Below are positions 1 to 8,052 of a stretch of DNA of 53,604 bases, piece by piece. Made by a program: the position numbers and the translations under genes. The notes beneath the pieces are model-generated. The model was not told the origin of the DNA, ran no database searches, and worked only from the letters and a program-made list of their open reading frames with translations. Every line of letters begins with the position of its first letter. Positions within the stretch are counted from its first letter, which is position 1. Source of the stretch: Actinomycetes bacterium (GTDB lineage: Bacteria > Actinomycetota > Actinomycetes > Mycobacteriales > Mycobacteriaceae). The DNA lies in NCBI GenBank assembly GCA_022601135.1, contig JAHZJB010000119.1, positions 1 through 53,604 on the forward strand. The letters run 5' to 3'.

Positions 1-1612
1 CCACGGCGGCAAGTGTGCGGCTTGTGACCGGGGAGGCCAACAGCCGGTGCGCGGCCCAGCCCCACGGCACCCACAACGCGCCGATGCCTGCGGCCATCAC
101 CACCAGCAGCGGCCCCGCGATCGGCACCAGCCAGTACTGCGTGATCAGCACATAGCCCGCGAGACCCCACCACGCCCGCACACCACCCTCCCACGCCGTG
201 GGTGCTGCGCGCACCACCAGCAGCAACGGGACCACACCAACCCACGCCAGCCACCACCACGACGGCGCGGGCAAGGCAAGAGCAGGCAGTGCGCCGAGTA
301 CCAGTGCCGCCAGGCGCCCAGGGGCACGTCGTCGGCCCGTAGCGCGCAAGCGCTGCCACCTCCAGCCAAGCATCGCCACGCCGACCAGGACCCAGCCGAG
401 CACGAAACCGGCCGCGATCAGCCACAGCAAAGAGCGCTCCTGGCCCATCCGCCAGAGCGGGACCATGAGCAGCCCCGCGGCGACGAACGCCACGTTGTAC
501 AGCACGTCGTAGACAGCGAAGACCCGACCACGCACCGCATCCGGGGCGGAGCCGCCGACCAGCGCGTCCACCGAGACCTTGAGCACCTGGAAGGCGAAGG
601 CCACCACGCTCACGCAACACACCAACACCACGAGCGACGGGAACAGCCCGGCCACGTAGGCCGCCGCGGCGGCCGGCAGAAACGCAACGGGCACCAGCAC
701 GCCCGGGGAGTATCGGCGGGCCAACGGCGGAGCGGCCAAAGTTCCGGCGAACGCGGCCAGCCCGGTCGCGGCCAGCGCTACGCCATAACCTGAAATCTGA
801 AGGTTGTAACGGGAATCGGCGATCAGCACCAAGACGACGAAGCCGGCCCCCAGAAGCAACCGGTGGGCAGCGACGGCGAGCAGTGGCGAGCGGATCGCGG
901 CCACTCCCGCCACGACGCGCACCCCGTCGGCGAGCTCGCCGGCGAGGCGTCGCAACCGGGAGAGCAACTCCATCTGCTGTCTGCCCCCGACGTCTGGCAG
1001 GCGGGTGAACACGACAGCCGCCGCCAGGTACAAGATCGCGGCAAGCAGGAATCCCGCAGCGGTCGACCGGCCGACGATCAGCGACCCACCGACCGCCCCG
1101 ACGAAGGCCGCGCTCATCCCGGCCAGAGAGGACACGGCGTTGCCGGTGACCAGATCGGCGCGAGGGACCGTGCGGGGCAACGCGGCGCCCTTCGCTGCCA
1201 GCACGAACCGGGACGAGGACAGCAGCAGCAACACCCCTATGAAAGCTGCCGCCGTCGACTGCGTCACGACCGTGACGATGCTGGCGACGGTCAGCAGCGC
1301 CCGGAGCACTGACATCACGATTAACGTCCGGCGTCGGTCCCACCGGTCGATGAAGACGCCCGCAGCCGGGCCCACCACACTGAACGGAAGCAGGGTCACC
1401 GCGAGCACCGCGGCGATTCCGGCGGGCGTCGCGCCGCGCGCGACGTCGAACAACACGAACTGCGCGAAGGTGATCTGGGCCAGCCCGTCGGCGAGCTGAC
1501 CAAGACTCTGCCCGCCGACCAATGGTCCCAACGGGCCGGCCAGCAGCGTCCGCGCTCCGCGCCAGCCTCGCCCGCCAGGAGGCGTGCCGTCCCCGGCAGT
1601 CTGGTCATTCAC
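1..1612 (-). CDS. MFS transporter fused to Lnt-like membrane domain (partial)
   Basis: The reading frame is open from a GTG at 1612 to the window edge, so the protein is at least 537 residues and its C-terminus is missing. Residues about 18-415 look like a 12-helix major facilitator transporter, with the loop GVFIDRWDRRR around residue 85-95 resembling MFS motif A. From about residue 430 a second membrane region begins (LVLGALPALALPAP, then WLAWVGVVPLLLVV and YWLVPIAGP). It resembles the N-terminal membrane half of apolipoprotein N-acyltransferase (Lnt), which acylates lipoproteins. The nitrilase-like catalytic half would lie outside the window. The GTG is the first plausible start after the TAA of the upstream gene in the same frame; its ribosome site is weak (GGGGGAA, rather far). 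Transport substrate unknown. The MFS call is firm, the Lnt call moderate. Confidence 0.75.
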   Translation of the reverse strand, partial: MNDQTAGDGTPPGGRGWRGARTLLAGPLGPLVGGQSLGQLADGLAQITFAQFVLFDVARGATPAGIAAVLAVTLLPFSVVGPAAGVFIDRWDRRRTLIVMSVLRALLTVASIVTVVTQSTAAAFIGVLLLLSSSRFVLAAKGAALPRTVPRADLVTGNAVSSLAGMSAAFVGAVGGSLIVGRSTAAGFLLAAILYLAAAVVFTRLPDVGGRQQMELLSRLRRLAGELADGVRVVAGVAAIRSPLLAVAAHRLLLGAGFVVLVLIADSRYNLQISGYGVALAATGLAAFAGTLAAPPLARRYSPGVLVPVAFLPAAAAAYVAGLFPSLVVLVCCVSVVAFAFQVLKVSVDALVGGSAPDAVRGRVFAVYDVLYNVAFVAAGLLMVPLWRMGQERSLLWLIAAGFVLGWVLVGVAMLGWRWQRLRATGRRRAPGRLAALVLGALPALALPAPSWWWLAWVGVVPLLLVVRAAPTAWEGGVRAWWGLAGYVLITQYWLVPIAGPLLVVMAAGIGALWVPWGWAAHRLLASPVTSRTLAAV

Positions 1613-1696
1613 GGGAGAAGTGGGTGTGTTCCCCCGTAGGCGGCGGGTGGGGCGCTCGTCCAACCACCGGTGTCGGCAGCGCTCCTTTCGCTGCGG

Positions 1697-2956
1697 TTAC
1701 GGGCGAGGATCACGGATTCCGAGATCCTTCAGCACTGCCTGGGCCGCGCGGCGGCCGCTCACCAGTGCCCCTTGGATGGACGACGTGTCCCGGTGATCGC
1801 CCGCGACGTAGACGGCGCTCGGGGTCCGCACTGGCCGCTGGACTGTGAAGGGCACGGGCATGGCGGGCAATGCGTAGGGGATCGGATAAGCCCCGATGAG
1901 TTCCCACTGCTTGGCCGGCAGGCCGTACAACCACCCGAGGTGGTCACGGACGGCGTTCTCCTGGTCGGCGCCTTCTCGCACCCCGAGCGCCGACGCCGAC
2001 ACCAGCGCGTTCCCGGCCGGGGCGTAGTCGGGTGCGGCATGGGTGAGCACCACCGTGTTGATCAGCGGTCCGCGGCGTTCGCCGTCGAGGACGAGCACCG
2101 CCTGTCCGTCGGTAAGGTCGTCGGGCGCGCAGCTGGGCCGGTAGTACCAGGTGGTGACCGAACGCGCCTCGGGTGCGTGGACATCCGTGATCAGCCGTGC
2201 CGCGGTCTCGGGATCGGTGGCGACTATGACGGCGTCGGCACGGTGAACGTCACCGCCGAAGACATCGACCGCCCGTGCCGAGACTGACGCGGCCCGATGG
2301 CCAAATCGTATGTCGAGTTCGGTGGCGAGTTGTTCGGGAATGCGTTGCATGCCCTTGGCCGGGACTCCCGGCGTGCCCCGGACGAAGGATTTGAGAACCA
2401 GGTCGAGGAAACGACGCGACGTGCTGAGCTCCGACTCGAGGAAGACCCCGGACAGAAAGGGGCGCAGCACACGTTCGATCAGCGTGTGATCGGCACCGGC
2501 CCGTCGCAGTGCCGCCTCAGTCGTGATGTCGGCATCGCGGCGCAGAGATTCCGCGGATCGGATGGCTCGGGAGACGACGTAGGCGCCGAAGCGGGCCGTT
2601 GACAGTGGCGAGCCGATCCGCGCGATGAGTGACGGGAGGGTCCATGAGGGCTGGCGGCGTGGGTCGGCGACACGTTCCGACCGCCGGCCTCCGCCGCGGC
2701 TGACCACGATACGTGCGCCGGCGACGAAGGGCCTCAGGTCCAGGGATTCGTGGTCGAGGACGCGAGCCCCCTCGGGATAGGCCGGATTGTAGAGCTGGAA
2801 GCCGCGATCGAGGCGGTAACCGTCGACGACGTCGGTTCGTACCCGTCCACCCACGGCGTCCGAGGCTTCGAGAACCGTGACGTCTACCCCGCGCCGGGTC
2901 AGGTGGCGGGCGGCTGCCAGTCCACTCAGCCCTGCTCCCACGACGACTACGGCCAT
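1697..2956 (-). CDS. FAD-dependent amine-oxidase/phytoene-desaturase-like oxidoreductase
   Basis: A 419-residue flavoprotein. The N-terminus carries the Rossmann dinucleotide-binding motif GAGLSGLAAARHL (residues 7-19) followed by the GGRVRTD second FAD motif. Near the C-terminus VYVAGDHRDTSSIQGALVSG is the FAD-contacting segment typical of the CrtI/protoporphyrinogen-oxidase/monoamine-oxidase superfamily. The ATG at 2956 starts directly at the Rossmann strand; upstream in-frame codons look non-coding. It is divergent from the methyltransferase at 3051 and followed 84 bases later by the MFS-Lnt gene. It lies near but outside the carotenoid operon, so a carotenoid-modifying role is possible but only inferred. 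Substrate unknown. Confidence 0.85.
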   Translation of the reverse strand: MAVVVVGAGLSGLAAARHLTRRGVDVTVLEASDAVGGRVRTDVVDGYRLDRGFQLYNPAYPEGARVLDHESLDLRPFVAGARIVVSRGGGRRSERVADPRRQPSWTLPSLIARIGSPLSTARFGAYVVSRAIRSAESLRRDADITTEAALRRAGADHTLIERVLRPFLSGVFLESELSTSRRFLDLVLKSFVRGTPGVPAKGMQRIPEQLATELDIRFGHRAASVSARAVDVFGGDVHRADAVIVATDPETAARLITDVHAPEARSVTTWYYRPSCAPDDLTDGQAVLVLDGERRGPLINTVVLTHAAPDYAPAGNALVSASALGVREGADQENAVRDHLGWLYGLPAKQWELIGAYPIPYALPAMPVPFTVQRPVRTPSAVYVAGDHRDTSSIQGALVSGRRAAQAVLKDLGIRDPRP

Positions 2957-3050
2957 GGCGTTTAGGTTAGTCGGCGTCGGTGCTGGAGGTGGCCCGTGCC
3001 GTCTATGCTGAGCACCGTCGATCCACGAGAGCCGTCCACGGGAGCGCCAG

Positions 3051-3668
3051 ATGAACATCTACGACCGCTACGTGCTTCCCCGTATGACCGACCTTGCCTG
3101 TGGCGGCGGCCCTGTCGGCCGGCAGCGCGAAAAGGTCGTGCCCCGCGCCGAGGGAAACGTACTGGAAATCGGCATCGGCACCGGGCTCAACGTCGCCTAC
3201 TACGACCGGGACAAGGTAAAGAAAGTGTGGGGGCTAGACCCCGTCATGGGAATGCATCGCCTGGCCAAGAAACGTGTTGAGGCAGCGGGACTGGATGTGG
3301 AGCTGGTTGGCCTGCCCGCCGAACGCATCGACATGCCGGACGCTCAGGTCGATACCGTGCTGATCACCTTCACGCTGTGCACCATCGGGGATCCGGTTGC
3401 CGCGCTGAGGGAGATGCGCCGGGTGCTCAAGCCGGATGGCCAACTCATCTTCTGCGAGCATGGCCGCGCACCGGAGGCATCGGTCCGCCGGTGGCAGGAT
3501 CGCCTGACCCCGGCGTGGCAGAAAGTCGCCGGCGGCTGCCACCTCAACCGCGACATACCCGCGCTTGTCGAACAGGGCGGGTTCGAGGCCGACGAGCTCC
3601 ATTCGGCGTATATTCGCGGACCCCGTCCGTGGACCTACAACTACTGGGGCGTCGCGTTACCCGCGTGA
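3051..3668 (+). CDS. Class I SAM-dependent methyltransferase
   Basis: A 205-residue methyltransferase of the Methyltransf_11/UbiE type. Motif I for S-adenosylmethionine binding is VLEIGIGTGLNVAYYD at residues 37-52, the acidic motif II region is VWGLDPVMGM, and the late motif LKPDGQLIFCEHGRAPE is typical of small-molecule or phospholipid methyltransferases. The ATG at 3051 follows a purine-rich stretch. The gene stands alone, divergent from the FAD oxidoreductase, so the two may share a promoter region. The methyl acceptor cannot be told from sequence; phosphatidylethanolamine or quinone-like acceptors are common in the family. Confidence 0.85.
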   Translation: MNIYDRYVLPRMTDLACGGGPVGRQREKVVPRAEGNVLEIGIGTGLNVAYYDRDKVKKVWGLDPVMGMHRLAKKRVEAAGLDVELVGLPAERIDMPDAQVDTVLITFTLCTIGDPVAALREMRRVLKPDGQLIFCEHGRAPEASVRRWQDRLTPAWQKVAGGCHLNRDIPALVEQGGFEADELHSAYIRGPRPWTYNYWGVALPA

Positions 3669-3731
3669 ACGCGGTCGGCCAGTAATCGTGTCGCGTATGT
3701 CTTCGGAGGACTGAATGTCCAGGAGGACGAT

Positions 3732-4313
3732 CTAGAACGCCTCCACACCGTGGGAACTGACAAACATTCCGTGTCCGGTCTTGTCGTTGGTGAACCTCAT
3801 TCCCTCGGGCGTGGGTTCGATGGTCCATCCTCGCGCGCGGTAGGTGGTCCCGTAGTCCAGTGTGATGGCGCTCTTGGGGGCGAAGCCGTGGTATTCCCAA
3901 TCCCATTCGCCGTCGGCGTCGACCCGGACGCCGGTCGCCGGTCGTCCGTCCATCGGCGGGGTCGGGACGCTGAAAGAATAGACATGGCAGGTGACCTCGT
4001 CGACGAGAACCAGGCAGTGCTGGTTATCCGATGGGGTGACGACCATTTCGCCCAGAGTTGGTTGACATTCCGGTTCGCACGCTTCGGAGACGGGTAGCTC
4101 GACAACAGCGGTGCGTTGAGAGGTTCCATCGACAGGCGCGGGACCATCGGCTGGTGAACGCTGGTTCCACCCGTAATCAAAGATGAGCACCAGCCCGACA
4201 GCCACGATCAACACCGTGATGGCCAGGCCGGGGAGAATCCAAGGGTTCCGCCCCTTCGTCTCCGCTGCGGGTTCGGCGCCCGAGGGCTCGGGGGAGGGCG
4301 GGGTTCGGGTCAT
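3732..4313 (-). CDS. Membrane-anchored hypothetical protein, extracytoplasmic Cys pairs
   Basis: A 193-residue protein I do not recognise. The first 24 residues are polar and Pro/Glu-rich, residues about 25-46 form one transmembrane helix (LPGLAITVLIVAVGLVLIF), and the remainder is predicted outside. The outer domain has four cysteines (CEPEC and two more near HCLVLVDEVTC), suggesting disulfides, and ends in a strand-rich segment. The ATG at 4313 has the ribosome site AGGA in the correct position; the longer frame upstream would run into the divergent MmpL gene. It shares a 90-base divergent promoter with MmpL, so it may be a co-regulated accessory protein, comparable in position to MmpS, although I see no MmpS similarity. 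Confidence 0.7.
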   Translation of the reverse strand: MTRTPPSPEPSGAEPAAETKGRNPWILPGLAITVLIVAVGLVLIFDYGWNQRSPADGPAPVDGTSQRTAVVELPVSEACEPECQPTLGEMVVTPSDNQHCLVLVDEVTCHVYSFSVPTPPMDGRPATGVRVDADGEWDWEYHGFAPKSAITLDYGTTYRARGWTIEPTPEGMRFTNDKTGHGMFVSSHGVEAF

Positions 4314-4351
4314 CAGTTCCTCATCCTCCTGCTTACCAGAGCCGCAGTACG

Positions 4352-4372
4352 GATACCTGTACAAACGGTATC
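4352..4372. promoter_or_regulatory. Inverted repeat, possible operator in divergent promoter
   Basis: Perfect 6-base arms GATACC (4352-4357) and GGTATC (4367-4372) flank a 9-base spacer containing TGTACA. The site sits between the divergent hypothetical membrane protein and MmpL genes, where a TetR-type repressor could control both. No regulator gene is adjacent. Confidence 0.4.
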
Positions 4373-4402
4373 GGGACCAACCCAAACACCTCTCTGCGCC
4401 GA

Positions 4403-6712
4403 ATGCCTGACATGGGATCGGGTAGTCACCGCCACAACCGTGCGCGGTTGAGTCTGCTGCATCGGATCGTGGTGCTCGCCATGGCCGCGCCACGCCGGGT
4501 GCTGGCCGCTACCGCGGTGCTGGCCGTCATGGCCGGGGCGTTCGCTGTCCCGGTAACCAGCAGCCTGTCGGCCGGCGGGTTTCAGGATCCTTCCGCGGAG
4601 TCCGCCCGGGCGACCCAAGTGCTCGCCGACAAGTTCGGGCAATCAGAAATTCAGGTGATCTTCCTGGTGACCCCGGCCGACGGACTGTACAGCTCGGCGG
4701 GCCGCGCCGCAGGCATGGACATTGCCGCCTACCTCACCAACGAACCCCACGTCACGGGAGTGGTCTCGGCCTGGTCGGCGCCGCCGGCCGCTGCGGGGGG
4801 TCTGATCAGCGTCGACGGGAAGTCGGGGCTGGTCGTCGCCGGGATTTCCGGAGGCGAAAAGGAGGCTCCGCAGCGGGCGCAAGCACTGTCGGACACGGTG
4901 ATGGAGCTGGTGGAGCGTCAACACCGGGAGGTGACCGTTCAGGCGGGTGGCACCGGGATGGTGTTTGCCCAGATCACCGAGCAGACCGGGCGCGACGTGC
5001 TGGTCATGGAGGCGATTGCGCTTCCGATCAGCTTCGCGGTGATGGTGTGGATCTTCGGCGGCCTGCTGGCCGCGGCGCTGCCGGTGGTGGTGGGCGGGTT
5101 GGCGATCATCGGTTCGCTGGCGATCCTGCGCCTGATCGCGCTCGCCACCGATGTGTCGATTTTCGCCATGAATCTCTCGACCGCGCTGGGCCTGGCACTG
5201 GCGATCGACTACACGTTGCTGATCGTCAGCCGGTACCGCGATGAGGTCGCTGACGGTGCGCAACGCGACGAGGCCCTGATCCAGACGATGCTGACCGCTG
5301 GGCGCACCGTGGTGTTCTCGGCGACGACGGTGGCGCTGTCGCTGGCTGCGATGGTGCTTTTCCCGATGTACTTCCTCAAGTCGTTTGCCTATGCCGGCAT
5401 CGCGACGGTGGCGCTGTGCGCGGTGGCCGCCCTGACCATCACTCCGGCGGCAATCATGCTGCTGGGCGACCGTCTGGACAGCTACGACGTGCGCCGGGGC
5501 ATCCGGCGGCTGCGGGGCCGCGGCCAGCCGCCACCCACCCCGGTGCGCCGGGTCTTCTGGTACCGATGGACGAGAAGGGTGATGCGTCGCGCGGTGCCCA
5601 TCGGGCTGGCGGGCTCGGCGGTGTTGATCCTGGCCGGCGTCCCGTTCCTGGGCATCAAATGGGGCTTCCCCGATGATCGGGTCCTTCCCGAGACGGCCTC
5701 GGCCCACCAGGTCGGCGATCGAATCCGGGAGGGTTTCGTCGACGACTCAGCCAGTGCGGTGCCCATCGTGGTACCCGATGCGAGCGGTCTCACCGAAATC
5801 GATCTCGAGCGGTACGCCGCGCGATTGTCGACGGTGGCGGACGTGGGGTCGGTCAGCGCGCCCACCGGCACCTTCGCCGGTGGAACCAAGGTCGGCCCGC
5901 CCGCCGGTGGCGCGGGGATCGCTGACGGCAGCGCATTCCTGACGGTGAGCAGCGGTGCGCCTCTGTTCTCGCCGGAATCCGATACGCAACTCGACCGACT
6001 GCGCGAGGTCGCCACCCCAGGTGACCGCGCCGTCGCCTTCACCGGGTTGGCCCAAATCAACCGTGACAGCGTCACGGCGATCACCTCGCGGGTGCCGGTG
6101 GTGTTGGGCGTCATCGCGGTCGTCACGTTCGCTTTGCTGTTCTTGCTGACCGGCAGTGTCGTCCTGCCGATCAAAGCGCTTGTCCTCAACGTACTTTCGC
6201 TGACCGCCGCGTTCGGGGCGCTGGTGTGGATCTTTCAGGACGGCCATCTGGGTGCGTTCGGAACCACGCCCACCGGCACGCTGGTGGCTACCATCCCCAT
6301 CCTCTTGTTCTGCATCGCATTCGGGTTGTCGATGGACTACGAGGTCTTCCTGATCGCACGGATTCGCGAGTACTGGCTGGCAAGCCAGCAAACCCGCGAC
6401 GACATCGACGACAGCGTGGCCCTCGGCCTGGCCCGCACCGGGCGGGTCATCACCGCCGCCGCACTGGTCATGTCGATCTCTTTCGCCGCCCTCATTGCCG
6501 CCCAGGTCTCGTTCATGCGGATGTTCGGGGTGGGTCTGACAGTGGCGATCCTCGCGGACGCCACCCTGGTGAGGCTGATTCTGGTGCCGGCGTTCATGCG
6601 AATTCTGGGCCGGTGGAATTGGTGGGCGCCCGCACCGCTGGCCCGGCTGCACAGCCGAATAGGCCTCAATGAGGCGGTATCCTCTCAGCAAAAGCCCAGT
6701 TTGAAGCTGTGA
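4403..6712 (+). CDS. MmpL-family RND transporter
   Basis: A 769-residue MMPL protein, short compared with the large lipid-exporting MmpLs (about 950 residues). It has one N-terminal helix, a first outer domain, a helix bundle containing LALAIDYTLLIVSRYRDE (about residue 265), a second outer domain, and a second bundle with FGLSMDYEVFLIARIREYW (about residue 640). The paired Asp-Tyr motifs in the two bundles are the proton-relay signature of the family. Mycobacterial relatives export lipids or siderophores across the inner membrane. ATG at 4403 and 4412 are both possible starts. The gene ends about 140 bases before the carotenoid operon, with which it is co-directional. Export of a lipid is likely; carotenoid transport is only a guess from position. 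Confidence 0.88.
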   Translation: MPDMGSGSHRHNRARLSLLHRIVVLAMAAPRRVLAATAVLAVMAGAFAVPVTSSLSAGGFQDPSAESARATQVLADKFGQSEIQVIFLVTPADGLYSSAGRAAGMDIAAYLTNEPHVTGVVSAWSAPPAAAGGLISVDGKSGLVVAGISGGEKEAPQRAQALSDTVMELVERQHREVTVQAGGTGMVFAQITEQTGRDVLVMEAIALPISFAVMVWIFGGLLAAALPVVVGGLAIIGSLAILRLIALATDVSIFAMNLSTALGLALAIDYTLLIVSRYRDEVADGAQRDEALIQTMLTAGRTVVFSATTVALSLAAMVLFPMYFLKSFAYAGIATVALCAVAALTITPAAIMLLGDRLDSYDVRRGIRRLRGRGQPPPTPVRRVFWYRWTRRVMRRAVPIGLAGSAVLILAGVPFLGIKWGFPDDRVLPETASAHQVGDRIREGFVDDSASAVPIVVPDASGLTEIDLERYAARLSTVADVGSVSAPTGTFAGGTKVGPPAGGAGIADGSAFLTVSSGAPLFSPESDTQLDRLREVATPGDRAVAFTGLAQINRDSVTAITSRVPVVLGVIAVVTFALLFLLTGSVVLPIKALVLNVLSLTAAFGALVWIFQDGHLGAFGTTPTGTLVATIPILLFCIAFGLSMDYEVFLIARIREYWLASQQTRDDIDDSVALGLARTGRVITAAALVMSISFAALIAAQVSFMRMFGVGLTVAILADATLVRLILVPAFMRILGRWNWWAPAPLARLHSRIGLNEAVSSQQKPSLKL

Positions 6713-6855
6713 CACAATTTTTCTATCTTGGACCCAACCAAACTGAGCACGGCCCCGAATGATGTACATACGCACGAGCCGCAGTGCCGCGGATTCGACG
6801 ACACAGTCGAAGTGCCCGACCGAGTGGGTGAACGGGGAACGCCGAGTTGCCGAAC

Positions 6856-8052
6856 ATGCGTGATCGACTACTGACAGACGTCGATGGTGGCCACTGTGCG
6901 ACGGCGCCACCATTGAACGGTGATGACGGCGGCATGCGATCCGTGGTCCCGCGGCAGCGGCACGTTCGCACATTCCGTGGTCATTCCAGCCCCGGGGCCA
7001 CCGCGCCCTGGCGCGACGATATTCGCATCGCCGTACAGTCACATCTCAACGAGTTCGTGGTCAGGCAGTGCCGGACCGACTTGGGTGCGGCCCGCGTGGA
7101 CGTCGCCGACGAGATTCTGTCTGGATTCGTCGACGGCGGTAAGTACGTGCGCTCTACGTTCATGTACCTGGGCTGGCTGTGCGGGGCAGGCCCCGATGAT
7201 TCGGCGCTGCGCGCGTCGGCGAGCCTCGAGCTGTTCCACGCATTCGCCCTCATGCAGGACGACGTGATGGACGAATCGGTGCTGCGTCGCGGGCGCCCCG
7301 CCGCGCATGTGCTGTTCAGTCGATGGCACCGCGATCGTGCCCTGACGGGTGCTTCGGCCCGATTCGGCGAGTCGGCGGCAGTGCTGCTCGGCGACCTGTG
7401 CCTGGTGTGGGCGGGAAAGATGCTTCGCGACAGTGGAATCGGGGCCGACGCGCTTGCTCGGGTGTGGCCCCGGTACGACGACATGCGCATCGAGCTGGCC
7501 ATCGGACAGTTCGCCGATCTGGTCAACGACGCCCACGCCTTCCCGACCCTCGACGAGGTGCTCGACGTACTGAGGCGGAAATCGGGCAACTACACGGTTC
7601 GCCGACCATTGGAGATCGGAGCGGCTATGTCCGGGTGCCCGCCCGAAATCGTGGATGCGCTTGGCGATTATGGTGCCGCCATCGGTGAGGCATTCCAGTT
7701 GCGCGACGATCTGCTCGGCGTATTCGGGTCACCCACGGTAACCGGCAAGTCGGTGGGTACCGACCTGGCGGCGCAGAAGGCCACCAGCGTCGTGGTCGCG
7801 GCCCACCACCTGGCCGACAGCGCGCTGCGGCGCCAACTCGCCGAGTTGATGAGCACCCCGCAGCTGAGCTCTGCCGAGATCGAACACTGGCAAACGCTCA
7901 TCACCGTCAGCGGCGCCGTGCAGTGGATAGAGCAGCTCATCGACGAGCGCTTGACCCGTGCACTGGGCTTCCTGGACGCGGTGGAGATTCCCGACACAAC
8001 CCGTGTCGCACTCGTGGACATGGCAGCCATCTGTACAGAAAGGGTCGCCTGA
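6856..8052 (+). CDS. crtE: Geranylgeranyl diphosphate synthase
   Basis: An E-prenyltransferase condensing IPP with allylic diphosphates to give C20 GGPP, the first committed substrate of the carotenoid pathway. The first aspartate-rich motif DDVMD is at about residues 135-139, and the second region reads FQLRDDLLGVFG, where the last Asp of DDxxD is replaced by Gly; this is a usual form in mycobacterial IdsA/CrtE proteins. The start is uncertain: TTG 6847, ATG 6856 and ATG 6934 are in frame, and none has a strong ribosome site. A start at 6934 would still keep the whole catalytic fold. First gene of the operon; its stop overlaps the crtI start (TGATG). Confidence 0.88.
   Translation: MRDRLLTDVDGGHCATAPPLNGDDGGMRSVVPRQRHVRTFRGHSSPGATAPWRDDIRIAVQSHLNEFVVRQCRTDLGAARVDVADEILSGFVDGGKYVRSTFMYLGWLCGAGPDDSALRASASLELFHAFALMQDDVMDESVLRRGRPAAHVLFSRWHRDRALTGASARFGESAAVLLGDLCLVWAGKMLRDSGIGADALARVWPRYDDMRIELAIGQFADLVNDAHAFPTLDEVLDVLRRKSGNYTVRRPLEIGAAMSGCPPEIVDALGDYGAAIGEAFQLRDDLLGVFGSPTVTGKSVGTDLAAQKATSVVVAAHHLADSALRRQLAELMSTPQLSSAEIEHWQTLITVSGAVQWIEQLIDERLTRALGFLDAVEIPDTTRVALVDMAAICTERVA

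Noticed and set aside
47..793. Plus-strand frame at the left edge
   Set aside because: Opposite strand to the MFS-Lnt fusion, whose helices are recognisable; this frame is Pro/His/Arg-rich without any motif.
6713..6855. Light-responsive ECF-sigma promoter before crtE
   Set aside because: GGGAAC is present near 6835 but no convincing -10 element follows at the expected distance, and no LitR/CarQ-type regulator gene is in the window.
5747..7042. Minus-strand open frame of 431 codons across the end of mmpL
   Set aside because: It lies opposite the conserved MmpL C-terminal helices; the sequence is low-complexity His/Arg/Gln/Gly, typical of an antisense shadow.
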